64,000 nucleotides of DNA from Piper betle (Eukaryota > Streptophyta > Magnoliopsida > Piperales > Piperaceae), in assembly GCA_033002965.1 (NCBI GenBank), contig JAURVB010013196.1, forward strand, positions 62,001 through 126,000, read 5' to 3'. Made by a program: the position numbers and the translations under genes. Within the stretch, counting starts at the first letter, position 1. Each line of letters starts with the position of its first letter. Positions 23,220 through 36,174 of this stretch are shown piece after piece. The notes under the pieces are model-generated. The model saw only the letters and a program-made list of their open reading frames with translations. It was not told where the DNA came from and searched no databases.

Positions 23220-25263
23220 GCAGGTCGCAGCAATACCGTAATAATGTCCAGAATCTTGGGTAAATGATATCTCGGGGTGGCCCACTTTTTTCCCTCCTAA
23301 ATGATGGCTTCGACCGCCTTCCCGCGTTCTGCCGCATGGGCCCACGTGGTGGCGCCGGCGGGAAGCCTGCACCGCTGCACTCCCATTGACGGAAATATCG
23401 ATGGCCAATAAAAACAGTTTTTTTTTACAAGGTTACTCACTTTGGTAATTACTCTATCCCTATTGATTAGTAGTTCGATTAAACTCAATGCATGACTTGA
23501 TAAAGCCCATAAATGAAAATTTGCGTCTACTAACAACATTGACTTAATAAGAAGATCACCCGATCAATATTATGGTCAATTATGTGCAAAAATAATGCAA
23601 AAAACAGTACATAATCCCCCCATTTGATTGATGTCTATACTACATCCATTTTTCTTATATATATATATATATAAAATAAAAAATTACACCTTATATTAAT
23701 GAGTTAGAAGGATTTCGTTTACTTTTGGGCCCACATGCATTGATTTGGATAAAATGGGCCCATTTATTTAACAATCGACCAACCCCAACCCATTAATATC
23801 TTCCCATACTGCAACTCTCCTTTCATTTCATATAAGTGTGTTATGTGAATAAAAAATAAAAAAGACTGTAATAAAGAAAAATGTGTAAATTGATTTTGTT
23901 TCCTTGCAACTACTTCGTGCTGATAAATTGGGTTTTTTTCTTTTTATTTTGGAAAAAATGGGTCCATTTAAGTGGAAAATATTGCTTGATAGAAGTATGG
24001 GAGATGTTTGCTATTCAAAGCATGGCATTGTAGAAAGTGAGAGGGACGCAACGGGGAAAGGTTGGTTGAAAGTGTAGGAGAGCGAAGCGTGAAAAAGACT
24101 TTCGATAAACGCCCATCTACCGCTGTTGTCATGGCACTGCTCTGTGCTCGTCTCTTTGGAGACATCTCATGTGTGCAAAGAAAAATGGCAGTGCTTAGGC
24201 TACTTTCTTCTTTTCTGTTTTCCGAGCATGCGAGAGCCTTCTTTGCTCCTCAACAACTGTTCTACTTTTCTTTATTTTATTGTCGTGAATGGGACTGCTC
24301 TGGTCGCCATTGGATTGCCCATGGTTTAACTCCGACCACCACCCATGTCTCCAAGGGATGTCTCCTCCGAGTTATCCTGATGGTTAAAGATACTCTCTTT
24401 GTGAGAGACACTGGGTCTGACTCCATCCCGTTCTTGACCTCACCAGCTCTTTTCCCATTGGAGAATGTTAACAGTATTGTAACTATTAACATATTAACAA
24501 TCGGATTAGAGTGCACCTGGGGCATATTTGTAACTAACAAAATAACTCTACATGAGTGGATGCTATCACTAATCATGCAGATGTTACTTGAAATTCGGCA
24601 AATCCACCTTGACCTACATCTAAAAGTGCTTCAATTCAGTCATCCATTGGGATAAGATTTTACTAAACCCGCACAGGGGGATGACTTTCTTCTCAACCGG
24701 AAATTTTGTCTCATAAAACAACTAGTTTTAGAGCAATTTAAACTACGAGGACACACACAATAAAGAGATGATTAGGAAGATGAATATAATCCCTATGCAT
24801 AAAAATATTATATATGCTTCTAAATAAGTTGCATATAAGACTTAATATTTTTGCATATAATTAAGCTTCATTTAGACCTGGTTCAATTGATCAGATACAA
24901 ACAGCCTCAATCGGATATGAACCAAAAAAATTCAAATTTCATAACCGCACAGTTAAAATATTCTTCCCTTGAAGGATTTGGGCCATCGCATCAAGAGCCT
25001 GGAGGAACTCTGTCAAAATTTCATGCTTCGACCACCTGAAATTGGTTTCCAATAAGCAGGCTAAAAGACACATCCATCCATGAAAGGAAGCGGCTAATGA
25101 CAAAATATGCCACCAAGTACTTGCAGATTCGTAACCATGACAAGACAACATGCAACATTGTTTTCCAACACTATAATATTATTGTTTCTGGGTGCTAAAT
25201 TTATACAATCAACGAGCTGCATTTTGAGATAACCACCTTTGAATCTTTGATATAAGAAGTTGT
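23220..25263. other. Intergenic, no supportable gene
   Basis: Contains a GC-richer patch at about 23270-23400 and a frame of 197 codons at 24062-24655 (+) with no recognisable domain or splice partner. Otherwise AT-rich. The final part (24950-25263) is probably the 3' UTR of the LIP5 gene on the minus strand. Confidence 0.5.
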
Positions 25264-27972
25264 TCATTGACCTGCTGACGGCTTGGTTAATAATTCCAGA
25301 GCTTGCTTCAGAAAGTCAACAGCTACAGGCACATCATCAAATGCCAAAGCTCCGACAGCAAATTTGGCTGCTTTATGTGCCTCAGAAATCTTTTCTGACG
25401 GTGGCTTATAATTGACATCGTAGCTAAAACTGAAGGCAGACTGTGAAGTTTTTCTTGAATCGTTCTCACCTTTACTACCAGTGTTGTATGCAGGTGCGAC
25501 TGGATAGTTTGATAATTCAGGACCAGGTTGAGGCTGTGAATAGTGACCATCAAAGCCTTGATGATAAGAAGGGTGATTTCCAGAGGTAGCTGGTAGGCTG
25601 CTTTCATGGAAGCTAGGGTAAGATCGGAAATTAGTATAATTGTATGATGTGGGATCCATACGGTTTGAAGGATAGTTTTGATCTGAGGGAAAAGCTTGTG
25701 CATGCTGATAAATTTGGTGATATTCGGTGTTTTCTGGTCTCTCAGTAGGTAGGGGTGGGGGTGGAGATGAAGGTGGAGGTGAAGGTGCAGGTGGGGCCTG
25801 ATGTGATGAAAAATCAAGAGCAGGGTAATCAGACGTTGGGTATGAAGGAGGGGAACTGGGTGCATATGACGAATTTTGATGGGTATAGGTATCATCTGCT
25901 GGCCGAGAAATTGTGTCAAGTCCAGGCTGGCCCCCTGAAAAGCTTTCATTCCGTCCTAGGTTTTCATTATGTACACCATCCTGAAGACAGCACCCAGGTT
26001 AGATATGATTTTCTGGCTTCAATCTGAAGAATTTCTGAAATAGAAGTCAGAGACATACATATGATGTCACAAGGGGGCTTGATATATCTTTCTCACCACC
26101 GGGTGGACCTGGCTCAGGCTTCCTCCCCTCCTTAAGAGCTTTCCTGATATCTGCAGCTTTCCAAACAGCATATTTTTGCTTTTGCTCTAGCTATCAATAA
26201 AAACATAAACAAATCAGCATATTTAATATCAACAATCTCTATCCACAATCAAAACAGTAATGACAGAACTCAATACAAGACTAGATTGCATGTGTCTTTC
26301 TTGGTTCAATTAATTAATTGTCCTCTAAAAGTGCTTTGTAGCATGCCATGAATAGCAAAGCTTGCAGATTATCCACATAAGAAAGCATCAATTTATATGA
26401 CTAAAAGGAGTTTATGAACTCTTCACTGCCACCATAGCTTGTAAAGAAAATATACACAATCCTAATCCCAAAAATAGCATACCCTATATAGGGCAAGAAT
26501 TTAGAACAAGTTGGCAACCTATTCTACCACACAACCAAAAGCTACCAAACATACATCAGGCTGCAGTTCACCAAACTGATTGATAATCTCAAAAAATATG
26601 CTTGCAGCATAGAAAGTTTTCGCCGTGTTCCTGCGAAAAAAGAGTTAACAGTTATATAAAGGAGATGCAAGGTTAGTTCCTTTACAACGATGTAGCAAGA
26701 GGACTTACAGGTCAGCTCTTCCAGCTCTATCCTGCTTGTCGGCTTTAGAAAAAACATTTGATGCAAATCCTTCAAGATATAGGCTATCATCATTACCTAA
26801 TTTCAGCGACTTCTTGTCCTGAGAAGATATTTTTTCATCACTTATTTAAGACAGGTTATAGGCTTTACCATTGCTCATCTTCATAACAAATGCAGTCAGA
26901 GTTGTACAAAATAACAGAACAAATGCAGTAAGAGTTGAACAAAATAATATGCAACTGAATGCTACGAACAGGCAGTTAAATTTAAAATTAAAAAAAAGTC
27001 TTCAGTAATTTAGTTGATAACAACGTAGAGGATAACATATCATTCTAAACCAATATTATTTTTGAATAAAGACAAATAGATGTCCAAATGTAACAGGTCA
27101 ACAAGTTATAAAGGATTTATCTCCAACTACTGCACGAGCTCCATCGGCTGTTCACGTCAAACCCCACCATCAGTTTGATAACAATATTTCATACAAGGCC
27201 AACAGCTAGAAAACCACATAAGTAAGGCTTCCTGTTTCATAACACTTGCCACATTTTTTCTAATAGGAAATTCAAAGGAACCAGAGTCTAGCACTCAGTA
27301 GGTGTCCACAGCTTCCAAAGCCCTAAAATCTAATCTAAATTGTTCTTTGTGAACCAGTTCGATTAAAGCGTTCGAATTTGGACCAAATATGACTGCCCAA
27401 ATAAGAAGACCTAAAACCTACTAAAATCCATAACAATTTCCTCATATACAATTTTTTTTAAAAAGTCTATTAAACAAACTACGATTCATAACTCGAGAAT
27501 CATCAACTAATGCTCAATCTACACAACGCACAATAGCAAATACCAATTCGCATTAAATTGGCACAAAAACTGGAAATGAAGCGCCAAGGCGGGACCTTTT
27601 CAAGCTGGTTCATGAGCGAGACGAGGAGGGCGTTGGTGGTCTTAGTCCGATCCTTGGGCGGGATCTTCAACCCCCTCTCCATCGCATACAATCGGCCTGC
27701 CAAAAAAACACGCACACAAAGCGTCAACGGCAAACCTCACAAACCGCAAAAGCGGCGACGCCATGAGAAAAGCTTGGAACCCAAAGAGGGAGAGAAGATG
27801 GGAAGGACATACAGTAGTAGGCGACGAGTGGCTCGTGCTTCTGCAGCTCGTCGGCGCGTTGGAGGTAGGGCAAGAGCAGCTTCGCGGGCTCGCTCTCGCT
27901 CCCCATCTCCGCCCACCTCGATTCGATCTCCGAGAGATTTGCGGTCGTCGATAGGGAAGGCGATTCGATCAA
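25264..27972 (-). CDS. LIP5: LIP5/VTA1 homologue, ESCRT/SKD1 regulator, 6 exons, 431 aa
   Basis: Exons (minus strand) 27972-27813, 27696-27596, 26818-26709, 26630-26555, 26190-26059, 25980-25264 join in frame. The N terminus is the Vta1 domain of two MIT-like helical bundles (AKLLLPYLQRADELQKHEPL, LYAMERGLKIP, GFASNVFSKADKQDRAGRAD, FYAASIFFEIINQFG, YAVWKAADIRKALKEGR), which binds ESCRT-III subunits. A ~200-residue Pro/Ser/Tyr-rich linker follows. The last ~45 residues form the Vta1 C-terminal dimer domain (SEKISEAHKAAKFAVGALAF, then AVDFLKQALELL), which activates the AAA ATPase SKD1/VPS4 for multivesicular-body formation. The start could also be the Met at 27906 (MGSESEPAK), which matches the usual family start; the longer form adds 22 residues. 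All splice sites are GT-AG and nothing is broken. Confidence 0.95.
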
Positions 27973-28807
27973 AGACAGAAGACGATGAAAAATTGATTGA
28001 TTGATGGAAATGAGAGAGGAGGGTTCTGAAATCTCAATATATTCCCCTCCTTCTCAATCCTCTTTGCTCTTTTCTTCCATCTTAAGAAAACAAATTCTTA
28101 AATCTTCAGATTATATTAAAAAAAAACAAAAAAAATATAAAATTTGACCCAAAAAATTATTTCACAAAATATTTATAAAATATAAAGTAATAGGTGTACT
28201 CTTTTGAAATTTTCCCAAAATATTATATTATAAAAAGGAATTGTTCCCCTTTTTTTGTTTTTTTAATGCTATAACTTAATTTTTCTAATAATTTTAATTG
28301 TCAAACATTATTGTATAAACTCTGTCCGTTTTTTTAATTATAAAAAAAATTTTTGTTATAAATTTTTTTATAGCTACTAAGCGCCTTATAATATTGGATT
28401 TGGTTTATTGTTTTTTAAAAAATAAAAAATAATAATTTAAATTTAAACTTAATCTATATTGTGAATGGATTTGAGACAAGACTTATTAGATAAGCACACT
28501 CTAAATGTTAAAATTGAAGATTACACTGCTTGTGGAATGCGACGAATAACACACTGAAAAACTAGACAATACGATAAAAAACTAGACGATGACAAAAACT
28601 TTACAAAACATCCAATATTAAAATTATGACTAATAAAAGACAATGTGTTATCTATCTATTGGGTCTCACCATCTTCATCTTTTTTTAAAAAAATAAAGAA
28701 AACCATCTTCTTGGTTGAAGGTAAAACACCAAATTAACACTATAAGAAAGTTACAAATTTAAGATAGGTGCTTGTAATTTTTTGAACAGTTTAATCAGAC
28801 AAGAGGC

Positions 28808-28847
<40 letters not shown>

Positions 28848-29624
28848 TAATAAGATGATATAAACCAACAGGGCAGTGTGATCAAATTTCAATTTTTTTA
28901 AAAGCAAAATATCGTTGGAGGTTCATCCGCAGCTCAATTGAAGTGGGGCTCGTGAAATATATTCTCTTTTATCTCATTGGTCTTGTTCAGACACCTCAAT
29001 GTCTCACTAAATATAATAAATGTTTCCTGTACACAGTGGAGCAATGGTTGGTACCATAAAAATATATCAGGGAATGAGAATCCATATGCAAGACCGGACC
29101 TAAATGGCTTCACCATTCATGTCCCAGAAAGAATGTGCCCTACCTTCCAAATACGTTTTATTCGGCCCTCCATGGACATGCTTACTTCATGTTAGAATCA
29201 TATGAGTTTGTGGTTTTATTTTGAAGGACGAGTGATACTCAATCCGTCCACCAAAAAACTTGCAGAAATAAAAACTGGGGGGACAAAAGGTGAAGGGCTG
29301 GTAGATTGACAAAGGCCAAAGAATTGCAAGAAAATTTTCATGCTGTACAGTTTCTCACAAATGGAAAAATTAATTTTCCTCTCACAAAGCAGTTAGTAAA
29401 CCGCATGAACCTAAAACTTTTAGATCTACACGTACACAACGTTGAAGTTTGTTCTCCATAGTCCTTTTACCTGTGGATGAAAAATTGGCCGATTTTAAGT
29501 GGAATCGGCCCATTTAAATCGGCTCGGTGCAAAATTGAGTCAAATTGCATGCAAATTGGTTGGGCAAAAAATTGGACCTAAAATCGGCCTATTTAAGCTA
29601 ATTCGAACCGATTCACACCCTGAC
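27973..29624. other. LIP5 upstream region and AT-rich spacer
   Basis: About 27973-28080 should hold the LIP5 leader and promoter. 28080-28900 is very AT-rich. 29460-29624 has repeated ATTGGCC/AATCGGCC words just before the LTR inserted at 29625; similar words recur at 32530-32565 and 36060-36120, so the LTR pair may sit inside an older repeat. No gene seen. Confidence 0.5.
28808..28855. repeat. (TAA)n microsatellite
   Basis: Uninterrupted TAA units to about 28843, then one imperfect unit. Confidence 0.95.
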
Positions 29625-32525
29625 TGTAAAACCCGTGACTCAAGTTAGAGTTTTACGGGAATGAACCAGTCGGTTCAACCGTCGGTTCGAGTCGAGTCAG
29701 CTTCATGGACCGCGAGCTGAGTTGAGGCCAGCTGTGAGTTATGAGCTATGAGGGTCATGTATGCTCAAGTGTATGATGATAACGTCTAAAAGATGATGAA
29801 AATTGGGTTATCAATTATATGGAGGTATACAGTATTGATTGTTATTTTTATTTGATCGTAGAATAGTTTTAGGCCGAATAATGCATTAAGACGCGCTGGA
29901 TTATATTCGGGTGGGTTATTAGTTATAGAGCATGTCATTTGGATGTTTTTGTGTTTTTTTATTTTATGGGATTTTTCCATATTTTTCTAGACTTTTTTAG
30001 AATTTATTATGAATTAGTTATTATTTTGACTACGAGTAGGAATCGAGTCAATACTTAATTACGAAACTGCCACTAGAGTATATTTTCTCCATTCCCGACA
30101 CCTTCCCCCTTCCAAAACCCTAGCCGTAGCCACCCATTGTGCTCGTCGCCGCCGCCGCCACCACCGACGTCGTACAGCCGCTGATCAATGCCGCCCCGCC
30201 CCACCGTGCAGTCGCTGTGCCGCCACGACCAACCCCAGCCACCGTCTGGCCGCCACGACGCTGGAATTGCCCACAAGGCTGCGACGCCCACCCTCGTCGA
30301 TTCGCCGCCGTCCGGGCCGTGCCGCCGCCGCTGTAACCCCGACGACCACCCCTCGCCGTCGCCGACGTTTCCCCTATCATCCCGACCGCCGTCAAGGCCG
30401 ACCGTAACCCTGATTGGAGCACGCCGCCGCCGCCCCCTTTTTCGACGCCGTCGCCGACAGCCATCACCACCCCAGCTACCTTGTTTGACACCACCATTGG
30501 ACCAAGCTCGTTGAGCTGGTGCCGATAGACCCCCGGATTGCCCGGTCCCGAATCATTGCCAGAAAATCGCCAGAATCCGCCAGAAAACTGCCGACACTCG
30601 CCGGAACCGCCGGAAAATTGGATTCATGGGAAATTCGCCGGATCATCCGCCGAACGCACCCCGTCCAATCTGATCAGACTTCGGACGCCGCTAGGTGCCG
30701 AATTCGAGTTTCGAGCCACGAAACAGAAACCCTAGCCGTCGCCGATTTTCGACGACGCGAGGTATAATTTATTTTAACTTAATTATTTGAAAGTATTGAT
30801 TATTAGAATTGTATGCTAGGATTGGTGAATTGTGTGTTATAATAATATATATAAATGTAGATTTGATTAAGGATAAAATATGAAATTTGTTTGATTGAGT
30901 GATGTTAAAAATGGAGGTTAAGAAACTAATTAGGGTAACTAGGTAATGATCATGATCTAATACAAACTAGCCTAAGTAGACAAGCTAGAATTAATATAGG
31001 TTGATGTGTGTTGATTGATGCGTGATTGTGTTGATTGTGTGTGCATGCTATAGGATGTGTGATTCATCATACGGGCGTTAGTTTTTAGCTTGATTGTGTA
31101 GGTACGGTGTAGGAGCTCGCCACCTAGGCGCGTGGACCCGTTTGGAGCTTCTACCAGGTCCGTTTAGGACTCGTTCTCTGTTTTTTTACGCTACTCTATT
31201 GTGTATTTGATTTATCATGTGCAGGACGAGTTAAGTGGCATTTTATCGGATCCCACTTAACTCGGGTCATTTAGCCAACAGTTTTTCGGATTAATAACCC
31301 TCGAGGATGAGATCCCTCGAGTTTGTTTTCGAACTTCAGATCCAGCTCACGATGCCTTCGGGCCTATTGTATAAATCCCAACCTAGACCTATATATATGT
31401 ATGTATAGTTTTCGCGTTTTCAGTGAGAGATTGATAAGGGAAATCCCACTACCGTGCTACGCGAGCGGGCACGTGTGAGTCGATAGTGGGCTTTGGAATG
31501 GTGTGTGGGCTGTTTCATTCCCGAGGGATCCTAACAACTCCACCTTTGAGTTCCTCAAACCTGGAGAAGTGTGGAGGTTCACGGGTACTGCAATGCAGCA
31601 CATGTCTAGACTTGTGGTTTCAAAGGGTACTAAAGGCGACTGCCTAAGAGTGCTTGGCCTTCGTGCTCAAGGCCAGGAGTAATATGGAAGGTGCAGAGGG
31701 TGAAAAGGAATGAGATTTGATGCGAGAAGCAATAGAGAAATGGCTAAGGTATGAGAATGAGAAAGAAAGGGGGGCGCTGTCGACCCGAGGGCGACGGCTC
31801 CCATATGTGCCCTGATGAGAGTTCTTGAGGAAGTATATGGTTTTCATTTAACAGGAGAGTTTGCTCTCCTGTGCCAGATTGATATTAGTTATTTTCCAGG
31901 CCGGTAACACTCGTTATTGACGGTTTTTCTATATATATGTAGGTGAGGAATGCGAGCGATGAAAGCTGTCGGGACTACGGAGGAGCAACACGGAACCGTG
32001 CACACATGTACATGCCGCGTGTAATGTATAATGATGGTTGTTTGATGCTGTGTGAATGATTATTAGAATGTTTTTGTCTTGATGAATTGCTTGTTATGAA
32101 ATGAACGGATAGATGTGAATGAGTAGGAAGCCTTGGAGTTCAGACTCGGCTCAGGTGAAAACGAATGAGATAATGATTGAATGCCATGGTAGATTGTTAT
32201 TTGTTATCATATTTTCATAAAATATTTATATACCCTTGTTGTGGACAGGTTGGCCCCTATTGCACTTTTAGGGGAAACTCTATCCGTTTTTCTTGGTTTC
32301 TCATTTATTGTTTTGCTTTGTCTTTGCTTACACGTCATGACATGCATGTAGGACTCCGTTAGAACCCAATTGTTCCCATCCATGCATTTCATGTTTGCAT
32401 CTCCATCTTGAGACGCCGAGAGTAGATCCGGGTCGACTTAACCGAATCTAGTAGATTAGCGAACGGTTCGGTCGCTGGTGACATTTCTAGGTCGGTTCAC
32501 GGGTGAGCCGAAACGGGGTGTTACA
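29625..32525 (+). mobile_element. Solo-LTR-like element, copy 1 (2,901 bp)
   Basis: Begins TGTAAAACCC and ends GGGGTGTTACA, so it has TG...CA ends that are also short inverted repeats. Flanks are CTGAC (29620-29624) and CTGAG (32526-32530), an almost perfect 5-bp duplication. In order: AT-rich start, a GC-rich block (30120-30760) full of CCGCC, a GAG/GTATAA step at about 30761, a ~1.2 kb AT-rich part, TATA-like CTATATATATG near 31390, and a tail. No PBS, polypurine tract, gag or pol is attached. Several Pro/Arg-rich open frames on both strands in the GC-rich block are composition effects. Confidence 0.85.
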
Positions 32526-32899
32526 CTGAGTCAATACTGTGAGAATTGGCCGATTCAAGTGGGCCGGCTATAGGCGATGAGGGATGGGGTGATGGAGGAG
32601 ATCTGTCAGTCCGATGGGTGGGGGGAGACAGGGGCAAGATGGCAAGGCAGCGGGAGGCTGCAAGTGGGGGGTGATAGGTGGGGAAATAGGGTGGGGGAGG
32701 GGGGGGGGGCGGCATGGGGTGGTGGCGGGTGGCAGGGTGAGGCTAAGTAGGGGGTGTCGAGGCGGGCAACAGGGGGAAGGGGGTGGGGGTGGTGGAAGAT
32801 AGGGTGGGCTCAGCGGGGTGGCAGGCGATGGGGCAGTGGGGACGGGGCAAGCCTGGGCAGGGGGCGACAATGACGGATGACAGGGAGACTGGGCCGCGG
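32526..32899. other. G-rich spacer between two inverted LTRs
   Basis: 374 bases of strongly G-rich plus strand with many runs of three or more G, including an 11-G run at 32699-32709. The first ~35 bases resemble the flank to the left of copy 1 (ATTGGCCGATT words). No gene. Confidence 0.8.
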
Positions 32900-35756
32900 T
32901 GTAACACCCCGTTTCGGCTCACCCGTGAACCGACCCGGAAATGTCACCGGCGACCGAACCGTTCGTTAATCTACTAGATTCGGTTAAGCCGACCAGGATC
33001 TACTCTCGGCGTCTCAAGATGGAGATGCAAATATGAAATGCATAAATGGGAACGATTGGGTTCTAACGGAGTCCTACATGCATGCTATGATGTACAAGCA
33101 AAATAAGACAAAACAACAAATGAAAAACCAAAAGAAAATATATATTATTTTATGAAAATACGATAACACCTAACAATCTACCATGACATTAAATCATTAT
33201 CTCATTCGTTTTTACCCGAGCCGAGTCTGAACTCCAAGGCTCCCTACTCAGTCATATTTATCAGTTCGTTTCATAACAAGTAATTCATTCAAGACAAAAA
33301 CATTGTAATAATCATTCACACAGCATTAAACAACCATCATTATACATTACACGCGGCAGGTACATGTGTGCGCGGTTCCGTGCTGCTCCTCCGCAGTCCC
33401 GACAACTTTCATCGCTCGCATTCCTCACCTACATATATATAGAAAAACCGTCAGTAACGAGTGTTACCGGCCCGGAAAATAACTAATATCAATCTGGCAC
33501 AGGAGAGCAAACTCTCCTGTTGAATCAAAACCATATACTTCCTCAAGAACTCTCATCAGGGCACATACGGGAGCCGTCGCCGTCGGACCGTCGCCCTCGG
33601 GTCGACAGCGTCCCCCTATCTTTCTCATTCTCATACCTTGGCCATTCTCTATCGCTTCTCGCATCAAATTTCATTCCTTACCGCCCTCTGCACCTTCCAT
33701 ATTACTCCTGGCCTTGAGCACAAAGGCCGAGCACTCTCAGGCAGTCGCCTTCAGTACCCTTTGAACCACAAGTCTAGACATGCGCTGCATTGCAGTACCC
33801 GTAAACCTCCACACTTCTCCGGGTTTGAGGAACTCAAAGGTGGAGTTGTCCGGATCCTTCGGGAACGAAGTGGGTTCTCCCCAGCTCCAGAGCCCGCTCT
33901 TCCGGGCACACGCCCTATCTGAAGACGTGGCCGCAAGTAACCCTCACTCCATCTCTCACCGAAAACACGAAAACTATATATATATAGGCCTGGGTTGGGA
34001 TTTATACAATAGGCCCGAAGGCATCGTGAGCTGGATCTGAAGTTCGAAAACAAACTCGAGGGATCTCATCCTCGAGGGTTATTAATCCGAAAAAGAACTG
34101 TTGGCTAAATGGCCCGAGTTAAGTGGGATCCGATAAAACGCCACTTAACTCGTCCTGCACATGATAAATCAAATAAACAATAGAGTAGCGTAAAACAGAG
34201 AACGAGTCCTAAACGGACCTGGTAGAAGCTCCAAACGGGTCCACGCGCCTAGGCGGCGAGCTCCTACACCGTACCTACACAATCAAGCTAAAAACTAACG
34301 CCCGCATGATGAATCACATATCCTATAGCATGCACACACAATCAACACAATCACGCATCAACCGTCACACATCAACCTATATCAATTCTAGCAAGTCTAC
34401 TTAGGTTAGTTTGCATTAGATCATGATTATTACTTAATAACCCTAATTAGTTTCATAACTTCTATTTTTAACACCACACAATTCCACAAATTTCATATTT
34501 TATTCTAAATCAAATCCACATTTATATAAGTAATTACAATGCACAATTCATCAATCATAGCATGCAAATTCTAATAATCAATACTTTCAAATAATTAAGT
34601 TAAAATAAATTATACCTCGCGTCGTCGAAAATCGGCGACAGTTAGGGTTTCCGTTTTGTGGCTCGAAACTCGAATTCGGCACCTAGCGGCGTCCGAAGTC
34701 CGATCAGATTGGACCAGGTGCGTTCGGCGGATGATCCGACGAATTTCCCATGAATCCAATTTTCCGGCGGTTCCGGCGGTTTTCCGGCGAGTGTCGCGGT
34801 TTTCCGGCGGATTCCGAGGTTTTCCGGCGATGATTCGGGACGGGGCAATCAGGGGGTCTATCGGCACCAGCTCGACGAGCTTGGTCCGATGGTGGTGTCA
34901 AACAGAGCCACCGAGGCGGCGATGGCCGTCGGCGGCGGCGTTGAAAACGGGCGGCGGCGGCGGTGTGCTCCGATCGGGGCTCCGGCCGGCCTCGACGGCG
35001 GTCGGGAGGATGGGGGAAATGTCGGCAATGGCGAGGGGGTGCTCGTCAGGGTCACACCGGCGGCGGAGCGGCCCGGACGGCGGCAGAATCCGGCCCGAAG
35101 TGGCGGCGGCCGAGGTGGTTTCGTGGGGCGATTCCGGCGTCGTGGCGGCGAGACGGTGGCCGGGGTGGGTCGTGGCGGCACGGCGACTGCACGGCGGGGC
35201 GGGGCGGCGTCGATTGGCGAGCAGCACGGCGGCGGCAGCAACGAGAATGAGGGGCGGCGAGGGTTTGGGTGAGAATGGTCGGGAGGAAGAAGAAGTAGCG
35301 TGCGATGGCATTTTTGTAAATTAAACTTGACTCGACTCCGACTCGAGTCAATAATAATAACTATCTCCTAATAAATCCTAAAAAAAATCCAAAAAAATTG
35401 GGAAAAATCCCATAAAATCAAACAACACAGCAACATCCAAATGATATGCTCTATAACTAATAACCCACCCAAACTCGCCTATATCGCGTCCTAATTCGTC
35501 ATTCGGCCCTAAAAATATTCTACGATCAAATAAAAATAACAATCAATACTGCATACCTCCATATACTTGATAACCCATTTTTCATCATCTTTTAGGCGTT
35601 ATCATCGTACATTTGAGCATACATGACCCTCATCGCTCATAACTCACAGCTGGCCTCAACTCAGCTCGCGGTCCATGAAGCTGACTCGATTCGAACCGAC
35701 GGTTGAACCGACTGGTTCACTCCCGTAAAACTCTGGCTCGAGTCACGGGTTTTACA
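32900..35756 (-). mobile_element. Solo-LTR-like element, copy 2 (2,857 bp), inverted relative to copy 1
   Basis: Begins TGTAACACCCC and ends GGGTTTTACA, the reverse of copy 1. A perfect 5-bp target duplication CGCGG lies at 32895-32899 and 35757-35761. Its segments line up with copy 1 in reverse over the whole length, and the two share variants absent from the other copies, for example in the GTCGACCCGAGGG region, so they are a close sub-group. No internal retrotransposon sequence adjoins it. Confidence 0.88.
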
Positions 35757-36174
35757 CGCGGGCAGCTGACGGTGGGGAGACGGGGCTACGGACGACAGGG
35801 GACGGCATGCGGCGATCGGCAGAAGTGATGGGGGAAGAACCTGTTATTTCTTCCCCAACAGTGGCATTTTTGTAATTAAAAGTTTATTCGACTCCAACTC
35901 GAGTTAAAAATAATAACTAACTCTAAATAATTCAAAAAAATATCCAAAAAAATGAAAAAATATCATAAAATATAATACACATCTTAATATAAAAATGACA
36001 TCAAAATGACATATTTTGTAATTAATATCCCACAAATTTTAACTAAATTAAAATTTTTATGTAGGACCGATTTAATTGAACCAATTCCTGGCCAATTTAG
36101 ACCAATTCGATCCGATTCAGTAACTCCCTTGAAAATTGATTCCAATTCCGATTTTGATTTTTGCAACCATGCTT
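35757..36174. repeat. Diverged relative of the LTR end, then TIG 3' region
   Basis: At 35850-35990 the words GGCATTTTTGTAATTAAA, CTCGAGTTAAAAATAATAACTA and runs of ATCCAAAAAAAT mirror the corresponding part of copy 2 (35305-35420), but with many differences and without a clean terminus. It looks like an older, decayed family member in the same orientation. The remainder abuts the last exon of the trigger-factor-like gene. Confidence 0.55.

Noticed and set aside
24062..24655. 197-codon frame on the plus strand
   Set aside because: No domain or family resemblance, low-confidence composition and no flanking gene structure.
30120..35311. Many open frames of 65-220 codons on both strands in GC-rich LTR blocks
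   Set aside because: They arise from CCG/CGG-rich composition, occur in several overlapping frames, shift between copies and show no domain.
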